Below are positions 1-6,910 of a DNA stretch of 17,765 nt, one piece after another. Origin of the DNA: a bacterium (lineage in GTDB: Bacteria > Chlamydiota > Chlamydiia > Chlamydiales > 2-12-FULL-49-11); NCBI GenBank assembly GCA_022600215.1, contig JAHZKV010000092.1, positions 1-17,765 on the forward strand. The letters are read 5' to 3'. The notes beneath the pieces were generated by a model. The model was given only the letters and a program-made list of their open reading frames with translations, searched no databases and was not told the DNA's origin. The position numbers were made by a program, and so were the translations under genes. How positions within the stretch are numbered: the first letter of the stretch is position 1; each line of letters begins with the position of its first letter.

Positions 1-600
1 CAATTCATTCTTTGCTCCTGTTATCCATTTTGATAGGAAATATAAAAGGATGTTGTCCTCACCTGTAGAATCTGTAATATGCTCTTCTACATTAAAGTTT
101 TCCAGCTCTACACGTACTAAATGAGTATCTACAGCAAAGCTGGATGCTACCGATCCGTTTCTACCGCCATAAAGAGTATATTTTAATAGAATGAGTTGGT
201 GCACCACCCTTGTAAGTTGCGCTTTTCGATGGTTTTTTAAAAGTTGGTATAAATGGTGTTTTAGGCTGTGGAAATTATCAGGCGATGGAAAACGATCAAT
301 TGCGTGTACTGCGTCTTGACAGACATCTATAATTGCCTGCTTGCAAAAGTTTGCTCTTTCCATGAGCCTCATTAGCATAGTAAATGCAACCTCTGGATCG
401 GTTTCGTCTTCTGCTCTTTGGATCACATAGGTAATTTGTTTTAAGATAGTATCTACAGGAATGGTCCCACCTTGCTTAAATTTTCTTTCCTGTAACTGCT
501 CTAAAAGAGATAGAAATCTCTCTGGGAAAAAGGCTAAATATCTCTGTTTTTCCTCCTCTAGATCTACAGCGCCCTTGTCTCCTTGTAATGATGCTTGCAT
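1..600 (-). CDS. Hypothetical protein, 3' end beyond the window
   Basis: An open frame on the minus strand runs without a stop from an ATG at 600-598 to the left edge, giving at least 200 residues (begins MQASLQGDKGAVDLEEEKQR). It is rich in charged and helical residues, with no signal peptide or obvious membrane segment, and I do not recognise a family. The codon pattern looks coding. The ATG has only a weak purine-rich stretch (AGAAG) upstream. The same frame stays open for 29 more codons up to a TAG at 688-690, which is the stop of the next gene upstream, and no ATG, GTG or TTG occurs in between. It is therefore either a separate gene starting at 600, or the distal part of one longer gene split by a nonsense codon. 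Confidence 0.6.
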   Translation of the reverse strand, partial: MQASLQGDKGAVDLEEEKQRYLAFFPERFLSLLEQLQERKFKQGGTIPVDTILKQITYVIQRAEDETDPEVAFTMLMRLMERANFCKQAIIDVCQDAVHAIDRFPSPDNFHSLKHHLYQLLKNHRKAQLTRVVHQLILLKYTLYGGRNGSVASSFAVDTHLVRVELENFNVEEHITDSTGEDNILLYFLSKWITGAKNEL

Positions 601-687
601 CTTTTCTTCTACAATTTCACGCTTTTCTTGAAGCCCTAATCTTGTTATTGATGCTTTATACTTAATCCTGTATCTATGTTGTAATTG

Positions 688-1248
688 CTATTTATCCTCT
701 CTGGATAGAAAGCTTAATCCGGCAAATGCAGCAAACACATGAGTGATTTTCATCACCTCTGGTGGTCGAATCCAATCAAGTATTTTATCACTAAAAATCT
801 TTGCTTCTTCGTGCTTGAAGATTTCATGCGATACAAGGTAAAATCCAAAAATAGCAGTTATTGGGTGAGATTTTTGCGTTGCTAGATAGGTAACTGCAAG
901 TGCTCCTACCATTCGAGCAGCTCTTTTAAGGTTGGTTGGTTCTAAGTCAAGGCTATTTTCACTACCTTCTCTTTGTTTTTGTATAAAAGATCTCCATAGT
1001 CCAACAGCTGATGCAACTATTAACACGATAACGGTTCTAGTAGCAAAGACTCGCTTATTCTGAGGATTTTTTCCTAAAGTGATGAGTACAGTTGCGGATA
1101 CAGCCATTACAATAGCTTCGGCAACAACTCTTACATTTCCTGATATGTTGTGCACTTTTAGAACGCTTTTATTTCGATCAGAAGGTACAGAACTTCTCCA
1201 AAGCATATAGGCGGCTACACACCCTGTAAGTTCAGTTGGTACTCTCAT
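688..1248 (-). CDS. Hypothetical multi-pass membrane protein
   Basis: 186 residues from an ATG at 1248-1246, preceded by GGAGT with 4 nt spacing. A GTG at 1254 would add two residues but directly abuts the ribosome binding site, so I prefer the ATG. Hydrophobic segments appear at about residues 41-58 and 69-86, with weaker ones near 110-123, 129-140 and 168-180, separated by charged stretches. There is no cleavable signal peptide. I recognise no family; a membrane protein of the inclusion or inner membrane would fit a chlamydia, but that is inference. The TAG stop is followed in the same frame by open sequence leading into the gene at 600-1, so the two may once have been one protein with a membrane N-terminal half and a soluble C-terminal half. 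Confidence 0.6.
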   Translation of the reverse strand: MRVPTELTGCVAAYMLWRSSVPSDRNKSVLKVHNISGNVRVVAEAIVMAVSATVLITLGKNPQNKRVFATRTVIVLIVASAVGLWRSFIQKQREGSENSLDLEPTNLKRAARMVGALAVTYLATQKSHPITAIFGFYLVSHEIFKHEEAKIFSDKILDWIRPPEVMKITHVFAAFAGLSFLSREDK

Positions 1249-1272
1249 ATACACTCCTTTTTTTTGAAGGTG

Positions 1273-1301
1273 ATGTTATGTGAATAAAAGTTAAATGACA
1301 A
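1273..1301 (-). promoter_or_regulatory. Candidate promoter of the membrane protein gene
   Basis: On the minus strand, -35 TTGTCA (1301-1296) and -10 TAACAT (1278-1273) are separated by exactly 17 bp. Transcription would start near 1266, about 18 nt before the ATG at 1248, with the GGAGT ribosome binding site in between. Confidence 0.5.
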
Positions 1302-1314
1302 GTAAATTTTACAT

Positions 1315-1743
1315 TTATATTAAATATTTTTTTTCTGCATTTTTTATTACGAGGCAGTCAGCTGTTTCAAATTGATGGGGGAAATCAAAATAGAAGGAGA
1401 GGGAACTTAGCAGGGGATTGTGGCCAACAAATAGCGCATTTTGTGGGAGCTCTTGTATTTTTTCAAACAATACTTTTGGGTTGGTTTGTGGTAATAGCTG
1501 CTGTAACTCTTCTACTTTTATTCCGCACGCTAAAAGCCCTGCTGTTTGCTGCGCTCTTGTTTTGTTGCTTGCATAGACATGCTCAAAAGAGAGGTTTTTG
1601 GTCTTCATTTTTTGAAGGAGCTCTTTTACTTCCTTTTCTCCTTTGGGAGAAAGGCCCTCTGCAGGATCTTCTATTTTTGAAAGGTAATCGCCGTGGCGTA
1701 CAAGGATAATAGTCATATGAAAAATTGTAGAAAAGCAGTCCAT
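1315..1743 (-). CDS. sixA: SixA-like histidine phosphatase
   Basis: A small histidine phosphatase (phosphoglycerate mutase-like branch) of 142 residues. Visible motifs are the N-terminal LVRHGDY with R16-H17-G18, where the His is the phospho-acceptor, the second Arg in SNKTRAQQTA (R63), and the second catalytic His in LFVGHNPLLS (H108). SixA dephosphorylates phosphohistidine on phosphotransfer proteins in E. coli (family knowledge); the substrate here is unknown. Two starts are possible. The ATG at 1743 has GGGAAGG about 10 nt upstream. The ATG at 1716 would begin directly with MTIILVRHG, as family members usually do, but has no visible ribosome binding site. The protein is slightly shorter than E. 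coli SixA. It stands alone, oriented like the membrane protein gene after it. Confidence 0.82.
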   Translation of the reverse strand: MDCFSTIFHMTIILVRHGDYLSKIEDPAEGLSPKGEKEVKELLQKMKTKNLSFEHVYASNKTRAQQTAGLLACGIKVEELQQLLPQTNPKVLFEKIQELPQNALFVGHNPLLSSLSFYFDFPHQFETADCLVIKNAEKKYLI

Positions 1744-1807
1744 TTTTGTAAAGCCTTCCCAAAAGAATCCGTGCTATTTAATCAGCTTTCTGTCATAATT
1801 GTTTATT

Positions 1808-2152
1808 ATGATGCCAACAAGATATTTATTAATTAAAGATGAAAATTTGCTTCTTTCTAATATACGGGAAGAGGTGCGCTCTTTTCTTAAACGAAATGGT
1901 TTTCGTCCAACTGTAGAGATTGATCTAGAGAGAAGAGTCTCAAATGTTTTTTTTAATAAAAAAATGCCAGAGATCGAGTTTCATCAAAAGATCGTGGAAT
2001 TTGTGAAACCCATAGTGGGCATCAATACAAGGCATTCAATCCTTTTTTTACATCTATTTCAAGGTGCTATTCGAAATGGGATAATAAAGAGCGCAACTCT
2101 TTGTTATGATGAGAAGGAATGCGACGCATTTTTACAGCAATCTTCTTCGTAG
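1808..2152 (+). CDS. Small hypothetical protein
   Basis: About 115 residues from an ATG at 1808 (a second ATG follows directly, and a TTG lies at 1799). It is the only plus-strand gene in the first 7 kb. The sequence is mixed alpha/beta-like with charged N-terminal helices and a hydrophobic stretch HSILFLHLF. There is no signal peptide and no family I recognise. No good ribosome binding site precedes the start, which lowers confidence. Its last 49 bp overlap tail-to-tail the 3' end of the hydrolase gene on the other strand (2104-2152). The hydrolase tail in the overlap is not conserved with its paralogue, so the hydrolase may simply have been extended into this gene. Confidence 0.5.
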   Translation: MMPTRYLLIKDENLLLSNIREEVRSFLKRNGFRPTVEIDLERRVSNVFFNKKMPEIEFHQKIVEFVKPIVGINTRHSILFLHLFQGAIRNGIIKSATLCYDEKECDAFLQQSSS

Positions 2153-2844
2153 TTTTCTGTTAAAAATCTATCAATCAAGTTGATGGTGGTGATATCTTTG
2201 CATATCCAGCTGTGCCCTGCATGAACATATTCATGGTAGTGATCTCTTTGTAGGCAAGATTCTTTGGTGGAGACTTTGCCATCATTTTTTTCAGAGAACA
2301 CAGGGTTAAAGCCAAAAGTTCCAGAAATCACAAGGACTCTTGCAGTGGAGGGGAAATCTCCAAGCTTATGAAAGTCTCCTATTTTTGTGGAATAGAGATC
2401 CTTCCCTCCTCCTTTTCCAAGTACTTTTTGAATAGTTTTGCTCTTTCCCAAAAATCTAGCAAGTTTGGAGCCATTAATGGGTGAGGAGATTAAGATGATT
2501 TTTCCTTCTTTTGCCTGTTTTGGGCAATCTTTGTGATTCAGAGCAGCTTTGAGGACAAGCCCTCCCATGGAAAAGGCAACAAAATGGATCTTTTGATCTT
2601 CATTTATTTGTTGTAGCTCTTTTACCAGTAGCTCGGCATTTTCCTGAATAGATTTGCTCCAACTTGGGTAAGTGAAATGGAGGATATCCCATCCATTTTT
2701 CTTAAAGATCCCTTTCATAGGATACATGGAGCGGTGATTCATAAACCCGTGGATAAGTACTAGCTTTTCTTTTTTTTGGGAATTTGCTTCTAAATTGCAA
2801 GAGAGCAAAAGCAGAGGTAGAAAATAATAGAAGCAGAGTTTCAT
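2104..2844 (-). CDS. Exported alpha/beta-hydrolase (lipase/esterase-like), copy 1
   Basis: 246 residues. The N-terminus is a hydrophobic signal sequence ending LLLLSC (C16), which fits a lipoprotein signal, although Leu at -2 is not the commonest lipobox residue. The mature part shows the alpha/beta-hydrolase fold: KLVLIHGF (oxyanion strand, residues 27-34), the nucleophile elbow AFSMGG with S92 (Ala replaces the first Gly of GxSxG), a probable acid in NDGKVS (D188) and a catalytic His in AGHSW (H211). It resembles the PGAP1/lipase-type hydrolases; the substrate cannot be told. It is a close tandem paralogue of the gene at 2841-3554, and its ATG overlaps that gene's stop as ATGA, implying translational coupling. 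It is last in the probable rpsU-dnaJ-hydrolase-hydrolase operon. The C-terminal tail with CC and Ser-rich residues differs from the paralogue. Confidence 0.85.
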   Translation of the reverse strand: MKLCFYYFLPLLLLSCNLEANSQKKEKLVLIHGFMNHRSMYPMKGIFKKNGWDILHFTYPSWSKSIQENAELLVKELQQINEDQKIHFVAFSMGGLVLKAALNHKDCPKQAKEGKIILISSPINGSKLARFLGKSKTIQKVLGKGGGKDLYSTKIGDFHKLGDFPSTARVLVISGTFGFNPVFSEKNDGKVSTKESCLQRDHYHEYVHAGHSWICKDITTINLIDRFLTENYEEDCCKNASHSFSS

Positions 2845-3554
2845 GATGTTCCTTTACAAGTGCAGCCTTTGTACTTTCCTGTTAAAAATTGATCAATAAG
2901 GTTTATGGTATCAATATCATGGCAAATCCAATTGTGACCGACATAGATGTATTCATGAAAATGAGGAACTTGAAGACAGGATTCCTTTGCCGTAACTGAT
3001 CCATCATTGATGGAGGAAAAAAGAGGGTTGAAGCTGAATGCTCCAGATATTACTAAGATATTTGCGGACGAGGGAAAGGGTCCAAGTGTATCAAAACCGT
3101 GCTCTTTGGTGGTATATAGATCTTTTCCTCCACCATTACCCATGATTATCTGAAAGAGGGGGTGCTTTCCTAAAAATCTTGCAAGCTTTGAACCGTGGAT
3201 AGGGGAAGAGAGTAAGATGATTTTTCCTTCCTTAGCGCTTTTAGGACATGCTTCATGATTTAGCGCTGCTTTTAAGATCAATCCTCCCATGGAGAAGGCT
3301 ATAAAATGCATTTTACTGCCATTATCAATTTCTTTCAAACGATGAGCTAAGTTAGCCCCATTTTCTTTGACCCCTTTTTCCCTGCTTTGGTAGAGAAAAT
3401 GCTCTACCTCCCAGCCATTTTTTTTGAAAATTCCTTTCATTGGATACATGGAAGTGTGGTCGAGAAAACCATGGATAAGTACTAGCCTTTCTTTTTTACT
3501 GTCTTCTGCAAAGAGAGAGCAAGATAGTAATAGGAATAAAAGTACTTTTTGCAT
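2841..3554 (-). CDS. Exported alpha/beta-hydrolase (lipase/esterase-like), copy 2
   Basis: 237 residues, sharing long blocks of sequence with the next gene. The N-terminus is a signal peptide (about residues 1-16) that could be cut after LFA by signal peptidase I, or processed at C12 (LLLSC) as a lipoprotein. Motifs are RLVLIHGF (23-30), the elbow AFSMGG with S88, the acid NDGSVT (D184) and the His in VGHNW (H207), so the catalytic triad looks intact. The Cys-rich tail CTC near the end differs from copy 1. Its ATG at 3554 shares one base with the dnaJ stop (TAATG), so it is probably translated by reinitiation after dnaJ. A secreted or envelope-bound esterase is the safe call; phospholipase or lipase activity is inference. 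Confidence 0.85.
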   Translation of the reverse strand: MQKVLLFLLLSCSLFAEDSKKERLVLIHGFLDHTSMYPMKGIFKKNGWEVEHFLYQSREKGVKENGANLAHRLKEIDNGSKMHFIAFSMGGLILKAALNHEACPKSAKEGKIILLSSPIHGSKLARFLGKHPLFQIIMGNGGGKDLYTTKEHGFDTLGPFPSSANILVISGAFSFNPLFSSINDGSVTAKESCLQVPHFHEYIYVGHNWICHDIDTINLIDQFLTGKYKGCTCKGTS

Positions 3555-4732
3555 TATCTAATGAAAGATTTTAGTTTATCAAAAAATGTTTTGGTGTTGG
3601 GCGAGTTTTGACTTCCTAAAGATGCAGAAAGGTCTTCTAGGAGTTTCTTTTGCTTGGAATTGAGGTTTACTGGCGTTTCTACCTGTAATCTTACCAGCAA
3701 GTCGCCAATGCCGCTACCATGTACATTTCTAAAACCCTTCCCCTTGATGCGTAAAATCTTTCCTGAAGCTGATCCCTCTGGGATAGTTAGTAAGAAAGTT
3801 TCTTTTTGCAGGGTAGGAATTTCTTTTTTGGTGCCAAGTGCTGCATCTGTGATAGAGATAGGAAGGTCAACATAGATATCATCTCCTTCTCTTTTGAATA
3901 CTTCGTGGGCTCTTACGGTTACGTAGACATATAAATCACCTGCTGGACCGCCATTTTCGCCATCATCACCATATCCGCCCATTTTTAGGCGCATACCAGA
4001 ATCGATGCCTGCAGGAATTTGAATTTTTACGTTGTCTTTTTTCTTTTCTTTTCCATTTCCATGACACATGCTACAAGCTTTTGCGATCATGGAGCCACTG
4101 CCATGACAAGTTGGGCAGGTGCTGGTCATGGAGAAAAAACCACGTGTTTGTTGTACTTGGCCAGCTCCATTACAGGTGCTGCAAGTTTTGATGTCGGCTT
4201 TACTTTCTGCGCCACTTCCATCGCATTTGGAACAAGAGATGTTGCGAGCAATTACAGCTTCTTTGGTTACGCCATTTGCTGCATCTTCGAAATCGATAGT
4301 GAGGGAGAGTTTTTTAGAAGCGCCTTGCGTAGGATAGCTGCCGCCATGTCCGCCGCCGCCAGCGCCTTGCTGCTCAAAGCCAAAGATATTGTCAAACATA
4401 GAGCCATGAGCTCCACCGCCGCCGCCTCCACCACCAAAGGCTCCCATGAAGGTACGAAGTGCCTCTTCCATGGAGGAGAATCCGGCGCCACCGCCCATTC
4501 CTCCCATTCCACCACGAAGGCCTTCTTCGCCATATTGGTCATAGATCTGGCGTTTTTTATCATCAGATAGCGTTTCATATGCTTCAGAAATCTTTTTGAA
4601 CTTGTCCTGCGCAGTAGCATCATCAGGATTCTTATCAGGATGGTACTTGACAGCAAGCTTTCGGTAAGCTTTCTTAATATCTGCAGCGGATGCATCTTTC
4701 GATACTCCTAAAACGCTATAAAAATCACTCAT
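3554..4732 (-). CDS. dnaJ: Chaperone protein DnaJ (Hsp40)
   Basis: 392 residues, normal for the family. DnaJ delivers unfolded clients to DnaK and stimulates its ATPase. The J domain occupies about residues 1-70 with HPD at 31-33. A Gly/Phe-rich segment follows (about 71-137), including a run of eight glycines. Four zinc-binding repeats lie at CSKCDGSG (167-174), CSTCNGAG (184-191), CPTCHGSG (206-213) and CSMCHGNG (220-227). The C-terminal client-binding domains follow. All eight cysteines are present. It starts 5 bp after the rpsU stop and its own stop overlaps the next ATG, so it sits inside an operon. No CIRCE-type inverted repeat is visible upstream. dnaK is not in the window. Confidence 0.98.
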   Translation of the reverse strand: MSDFYSVLGVSKDASAADIKKAYRKLAVKYHPDKNPDDATAQDKFKKISEAYETLSDDKKRQIYDQYGEEGLRGGMGGMGGGAGFSSMEEALRTFMGAFGGGGGGGGAHGSMFDNIFGFEQQGAGGGGHGGSYPTQGASKKLSLTIDFEDAANGVTKEAVIARNISCSKCDGSGAESKADIKTCSTCNGAGQVQQTRGFFSMTSTCPTCHGSGSMIAKACSMCHGNGKEKKKDNVKIQIPAGIDSGMRLKMGGYGDDGENGGPAGDLYVYVTVRAHEVFKREGDDIYVDLPISITDAALGTKKEIPTLQKETFLLTIPEGSASGKILRIKGKGFRNVHGSGIGDLLVRLQVETPVNLNSKQKKLLEDLSASLGSQNSPNTKTFFDKLKSFIR

Positions 4733-4737
4733 GGTTT

Positions 4738-4926
4738 TTAGCTAACTCTTCTTTTTTTGTTATATTTCATCGCTTGCTTTTGCTTTTCTTTCTTTTTCAA
4801 AGAAGGTTTTTTTGCATAACGATTTGCCTTTACAGCCTTCATCACGCCTTCTTTATCAATTTTCTTCTTTAAAGCACGCAAAGATTTTTCTAAAGCTTCG
4901 CCAATTCGAACTTTTACGGTTATCAT
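4738..4926 (-). CDS. rpsU: Small ribosomal subunit protein bS21
   Basis: 62 residues, very basic, matching S21 by the opening TVKVRIGEALEKSLRALKKK and the lysine/arginine-rich C-terminus ending KKRRVS. S21 binds the 30S platform near the 3' end of 16S rRNA and helps initiation. The ATG at 4926 is preceded by AAGGA with 8 nt spacing. dnaJ follows 5 bp after the stop; an rpsU-dnaJ pair is known in chlamydiae, from memory. A candidate promoter lies at 4960-4988. Confidence 0.95.
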   Translation of the reverse strand: MITVKVRIGEALEKSLRALKKKIDKEGVMKAVKANRYAKKPSLKKKEKQKQAMKYNKKRRVS

Positions 4927-4959
4927 TCAATGTATCCTTTGTTAACATTTCTCGAAAAC

Positions 4960-4988
4960 AGTCTACCACAACTGCAATTAAGCTTCAA
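4960..4988 (-). promoter_or_regulatory. Candidate promoter for rpsU-dnaJ-hydrolases
   Basis: Minus strand: -35 TTGAAG (4988-4983), 17 bp spacer, -10 TAGACT (4965-4960). Start of transcription would be near 4953, about 26 nt before the rpsU ATG, with AAGGA in between. It lies in the 96-bp gap after the 390-residue gene. Each hexamer matches the consensus at four of six bases. Confidence 0.42.
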
Positions 4989-5022
4989 ATCCTAATTTAT
5001 TTTATAAAATCAGATATCAGTT

Positions 5023-6195
5023 TTACTCCCCAACCTGGAGGTGGACAATAGAAAAACGAATAAATGGAGTTTCTTGATACAGCTTGGTAGTTTGATAGTG
5101 CCCATCTGGGTCTTCTGCAGTGTAGTAACGGGAGGCATCATATCCTTCCATTTTTTGGTCTATGAAGGTTTTACTCGGCGCTGCATGGAAAGGATTTCCA
5201 TTTCCTTCTTCATTTTTAAATGCCCACATGGTCGTTGGAGCCGTGTTATTGTCAATAGCTGGGTAGTGATAGGTGAACTCTTTTGTTGCAAGTCCCTCTC
5301 TGCTTTTTGCTAGTTGAGCGATTCTATCTTTTGCGCCTTCTGTGCCTACTACAGTGAAGTTAGTGTTATTAGGAAGAGCTATCATTGTAGGTAAGGGGTT
5401 AGCTTGTTCATTGGTGGGAGCGTAAAAAAAGGAGAGTGTCTCATAATGTCCTTGACATCGGCCTGTAGAGAAAAATCTGGTATTTGCTACTCTATCTTTA
5501 TTTGCTATGGCAGTTTCTCTAAAAAAGCTTGATCTAGCACGATCTTTATGTAAATCTTCTAACATTCCCCTTTGTGGTTGATACATGATTTCCATAAAAG
5601 CTTTGTTTGCTCCCTCTTCCATTCTAGTTGCTCGCTCGCTGAGCAAGTTACTTTGAACCATTAGTTCGTAGATAGTCATTGCACATTCAAGAATAGACTT
5701 GTGTTCAGATTGATCAATAGGTCCATCATCACTTGCTTGTATCATTTCGGCAGTTCCTGTAGAAAGATCAATTAATATACATCCAATTTTTGGACCGATT
5801 GTGCCAGTGTGAAGGTATGTTTTCCCAATTGCAAATAGTTTTTCAGAAACTTTGGAAGAAATTCCTTTTATCGTGCATGCTTTAACTTCGTCTGCAGAAT
5901 TAAGGATGGGTAGAAATTCAGGGCCAGCAGGAGCAACTTCAACGGGCGGATCATTTACGCTAGTAGCATGTGCCTTTTTTTGCGGTTGAGGGGATTCTTC
6001 TCTAGAGGAGTTTTCTGGAGAGGAGTCTGCTGGAGTTGGTCGAAGGTGTAGGTAAAGTGCATAGGCGATGGCAAGTACAAGGGTGATTAACGCTGCTATT
6101 TTTGCTACTGTACTACTTACTGGCGTAATGCTTGGTGTAGTATTTGTTGCTGTATGTATTGGGGGTGTGGTGGTTGTAGGGCCTACTCCATTCAT
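5023..6195 (-). CDS. Hypothetical protein with Thr/Pro-rich N-terminus and one membrane segment
   Basis: 390 residues from an ATG at 6195 with a strong ribosome binding site (AAGGAG, 6 nt spacing). Residues 1-28 are rich in Thr, Pro and Ser. A single hydrophobic helix spans about 30-50 (AKIAALITLVLAIAYALYLH). A low-complexity Pro/Ser/Glu linker follows (52-90), then a soluble domain of about 300 residues with no motif I know. The N-terminus lacks the charge pattern of a cleaved signal peptide, so it is probably a bitopic membrane protein with the large domain on one side. It starts 47 bp after tsaB and may share its transcript. It lies between rpsU and tsaB, which I expect to be adjacent in Chlamydia, so it looks like a lineage-specific insertion. 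An effector or inclusion-membrane role is possible but unproven. Confidence 0.75.
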   Translation of the reverse strand: MNGVGPTTTTPPIHTATNTTPSITPVSSTVAKIAALITLVLAIAYALYLHLRPTPADSSPENSSREESPQPQKKAHATSVNDPPVEVAPAGPEFLPILNSADEVKACTIKGISSKVSEKLFAIGKTYLHTGTIGPKIGCILIDLSTGTAEMIQASDDGPIDQSEHKSILECAMTIYELMVQSNLLSERATRMEEGANKAFMEIMYQPQRGMLEDLHKDRARSSFFRETAIANKDRVANTRFFSTGRCQGHYETLSFFYAPTNEQANPLPTMIALPNNTNFTVVGTEGAKDRIAQLAKSREGLATKEFTYHYPAIDNNTAPTTMWAFKNEEGNGNPFHAAPSKTFIDQKMEGYDASRYYTAEDPDGHYQTTKLYQETPFIRFSIVHLQVGE

Positions 6196-6242
6196 AAATA
6201 ACTCCTTTGTTTTGCAATTAGTTTAACATAGAGCTAGTTTAT

Positions 6243-6788
6243 TTATGAGTATAAAACTTTTATTTGTTCATGAGAAAGGGGTGTTTTTTTCTCTAAAATA
6301 AATAGTAATTTTTTGAAATTCTTTTGAGTTATGAAAAGATTATTGGATGAAGGGAAGCGAGTAAGGTCAATGGTGTAAATATTTTTTTGAATATGTTGGA
6401 TTTGATCGTGATCTATGAGGCGAATTTTTTCTTCCTCGAAGAGATGGGCACGGCCGCATTTGGCATCTAAGATGGCTGCAGGATCTTTTTTATCATAGAG
6501 ATCGAAGGTGGTGAAAGGAATGAGAGGGATATCTGCTCCATAAGATAGAGTTTTAGCGGTCATGACTCCAATTCTTGTTCCTGTGAATAGTCCCGGACCC
6601 ACACAAACAGCAATGGCCTCTAAATCGGTAAGTGATAGATTATGCTCTTCTAGTAAACTTTTTATTTTAGGAATAATCTCTTTGGTCTGCCCCCTTTCTA
6701 TAAGAGGAACTTGAGCGAGCAGTTCTTCGTTCATCAAGGTGATAGAACTATTTTTAGTGGCAGTGTCTATGACAAGGTAGGTCTTCAT
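6243..6788 (-). CDS. tsaB: tRNA threonylcarbamoyladenosine biosynthesis protein TsaB
   Basis: 181 residues, starting MKTYLVIDTATKNSSITL, the phosphate-binding loop of the ASKHA fold, with the TsaB hallmark VGPGLFTGTRIG at 63-74 followed by AKTLSYG. TsaB has no catalysis of its own; it pairs with TsaD and TsaE to make t6A37 in ANN-decoding tRNAs. It is shorter than E. coli TsaB (231), mainly in the C-terminal half, but still ends in the typical LYS-like tail. It is the first gene of the minus-strand block and diverges from lon. The ATG has no clear ribosome binding site, and a TATAAT box lies only 10 nt upstream, so the transcript could be nearly leaderless. Confidence 0.88.
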   Translation of the reverse strand: MKTYLVIDTATKNSSITLMNEELLAQVPLIERGQTKEIIPKIKSLLEEHNLSLTDLEAIAVCVGPGLFTGTRIGVMTAKTLSYGADIPLIPFTTFDLYDKKDPAAILDAKCGRAHLFEEEKIRLIDHDQIQHIQKNIYTIDLTRFPSSNNLFITQKNFKKLLFILEKKTPLSHEQIKVLYS

Positions 6789-6798
6789 AATGCTAAAA

Positions 6799-6804
6799 AT
6801 TATA
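6799..6804 (-). promoter_or_regulatory. Possible -10 box of tsaB
   Basis: TATAAT on the minus strand, a full consensus match. No -35 hexamer stands at 16-18 bp; that place is taken by the palindrome at 6817-6838. The start of transcription would be near 6792, leaving a leader of only about 4 nt before the ATG at 6788. Confidence 0.35.
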
Positions 6805-6816
6805 CCTTTTTCCCTA

Positions 6817-6838
6817 TTTTTTGTGTGTGCACAAAAAA
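6817..6838. promoter_or_regulatory. Palindromic operator-like site 1 (tsaB-lon spacer)
   Basis: Inverted repeat with arms TTTTTTGTG and CACAAAAAA around TGTG. It matches site 2 (6883-6904) at 20 of 22 positions, and both are preceded by TA. It covers the -35 position of the possible tsaB promoter. A dimeric repressor or activator site is the simplest reading; the protein is unknown. Confidence 0.55.
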
Positions 6839-6882
6839 AAGCGATGGGTTAGATCTCTATGTTAGTAAGATTATTGTTTTTA

Positions 6883-6904
6883 TTTTTTGTGTTTACACAA
6901 AAAA
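6883..6904. promoter_or_regulatory. Palindromic operator-like site 2 (tsaB-lon spacer)
   Basis: Perfect inverted repeat: 10-bp arms TTTTTTGTGT and ACACAAAAAA around TT. Its centre lies 66 bp from that of site 1, a little over six helical turns, so two dimers could bind on roughly the same face of the DNA. It lies about 115 bp upstream of the predicted lon start of transcription. Confidence 0.55.
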
Positions 6905-6910
6905 TCCATG

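Noticed and set aside
1443..1709. 88-codon hydrophobic open frame antisense to the sixA-like gene
   Set aside because: Looks membrane-like only because it is the complement of charged helix codons; the opposite strand has clear phosphatase motifs.
4019..4570. 183-codon open frame antisense to dnaJ
   Set aside because: It mirrors the Gly-rich and zinc-finger part of dnaJ (Ala/Ser/Thr-rich product), a typical shadow.
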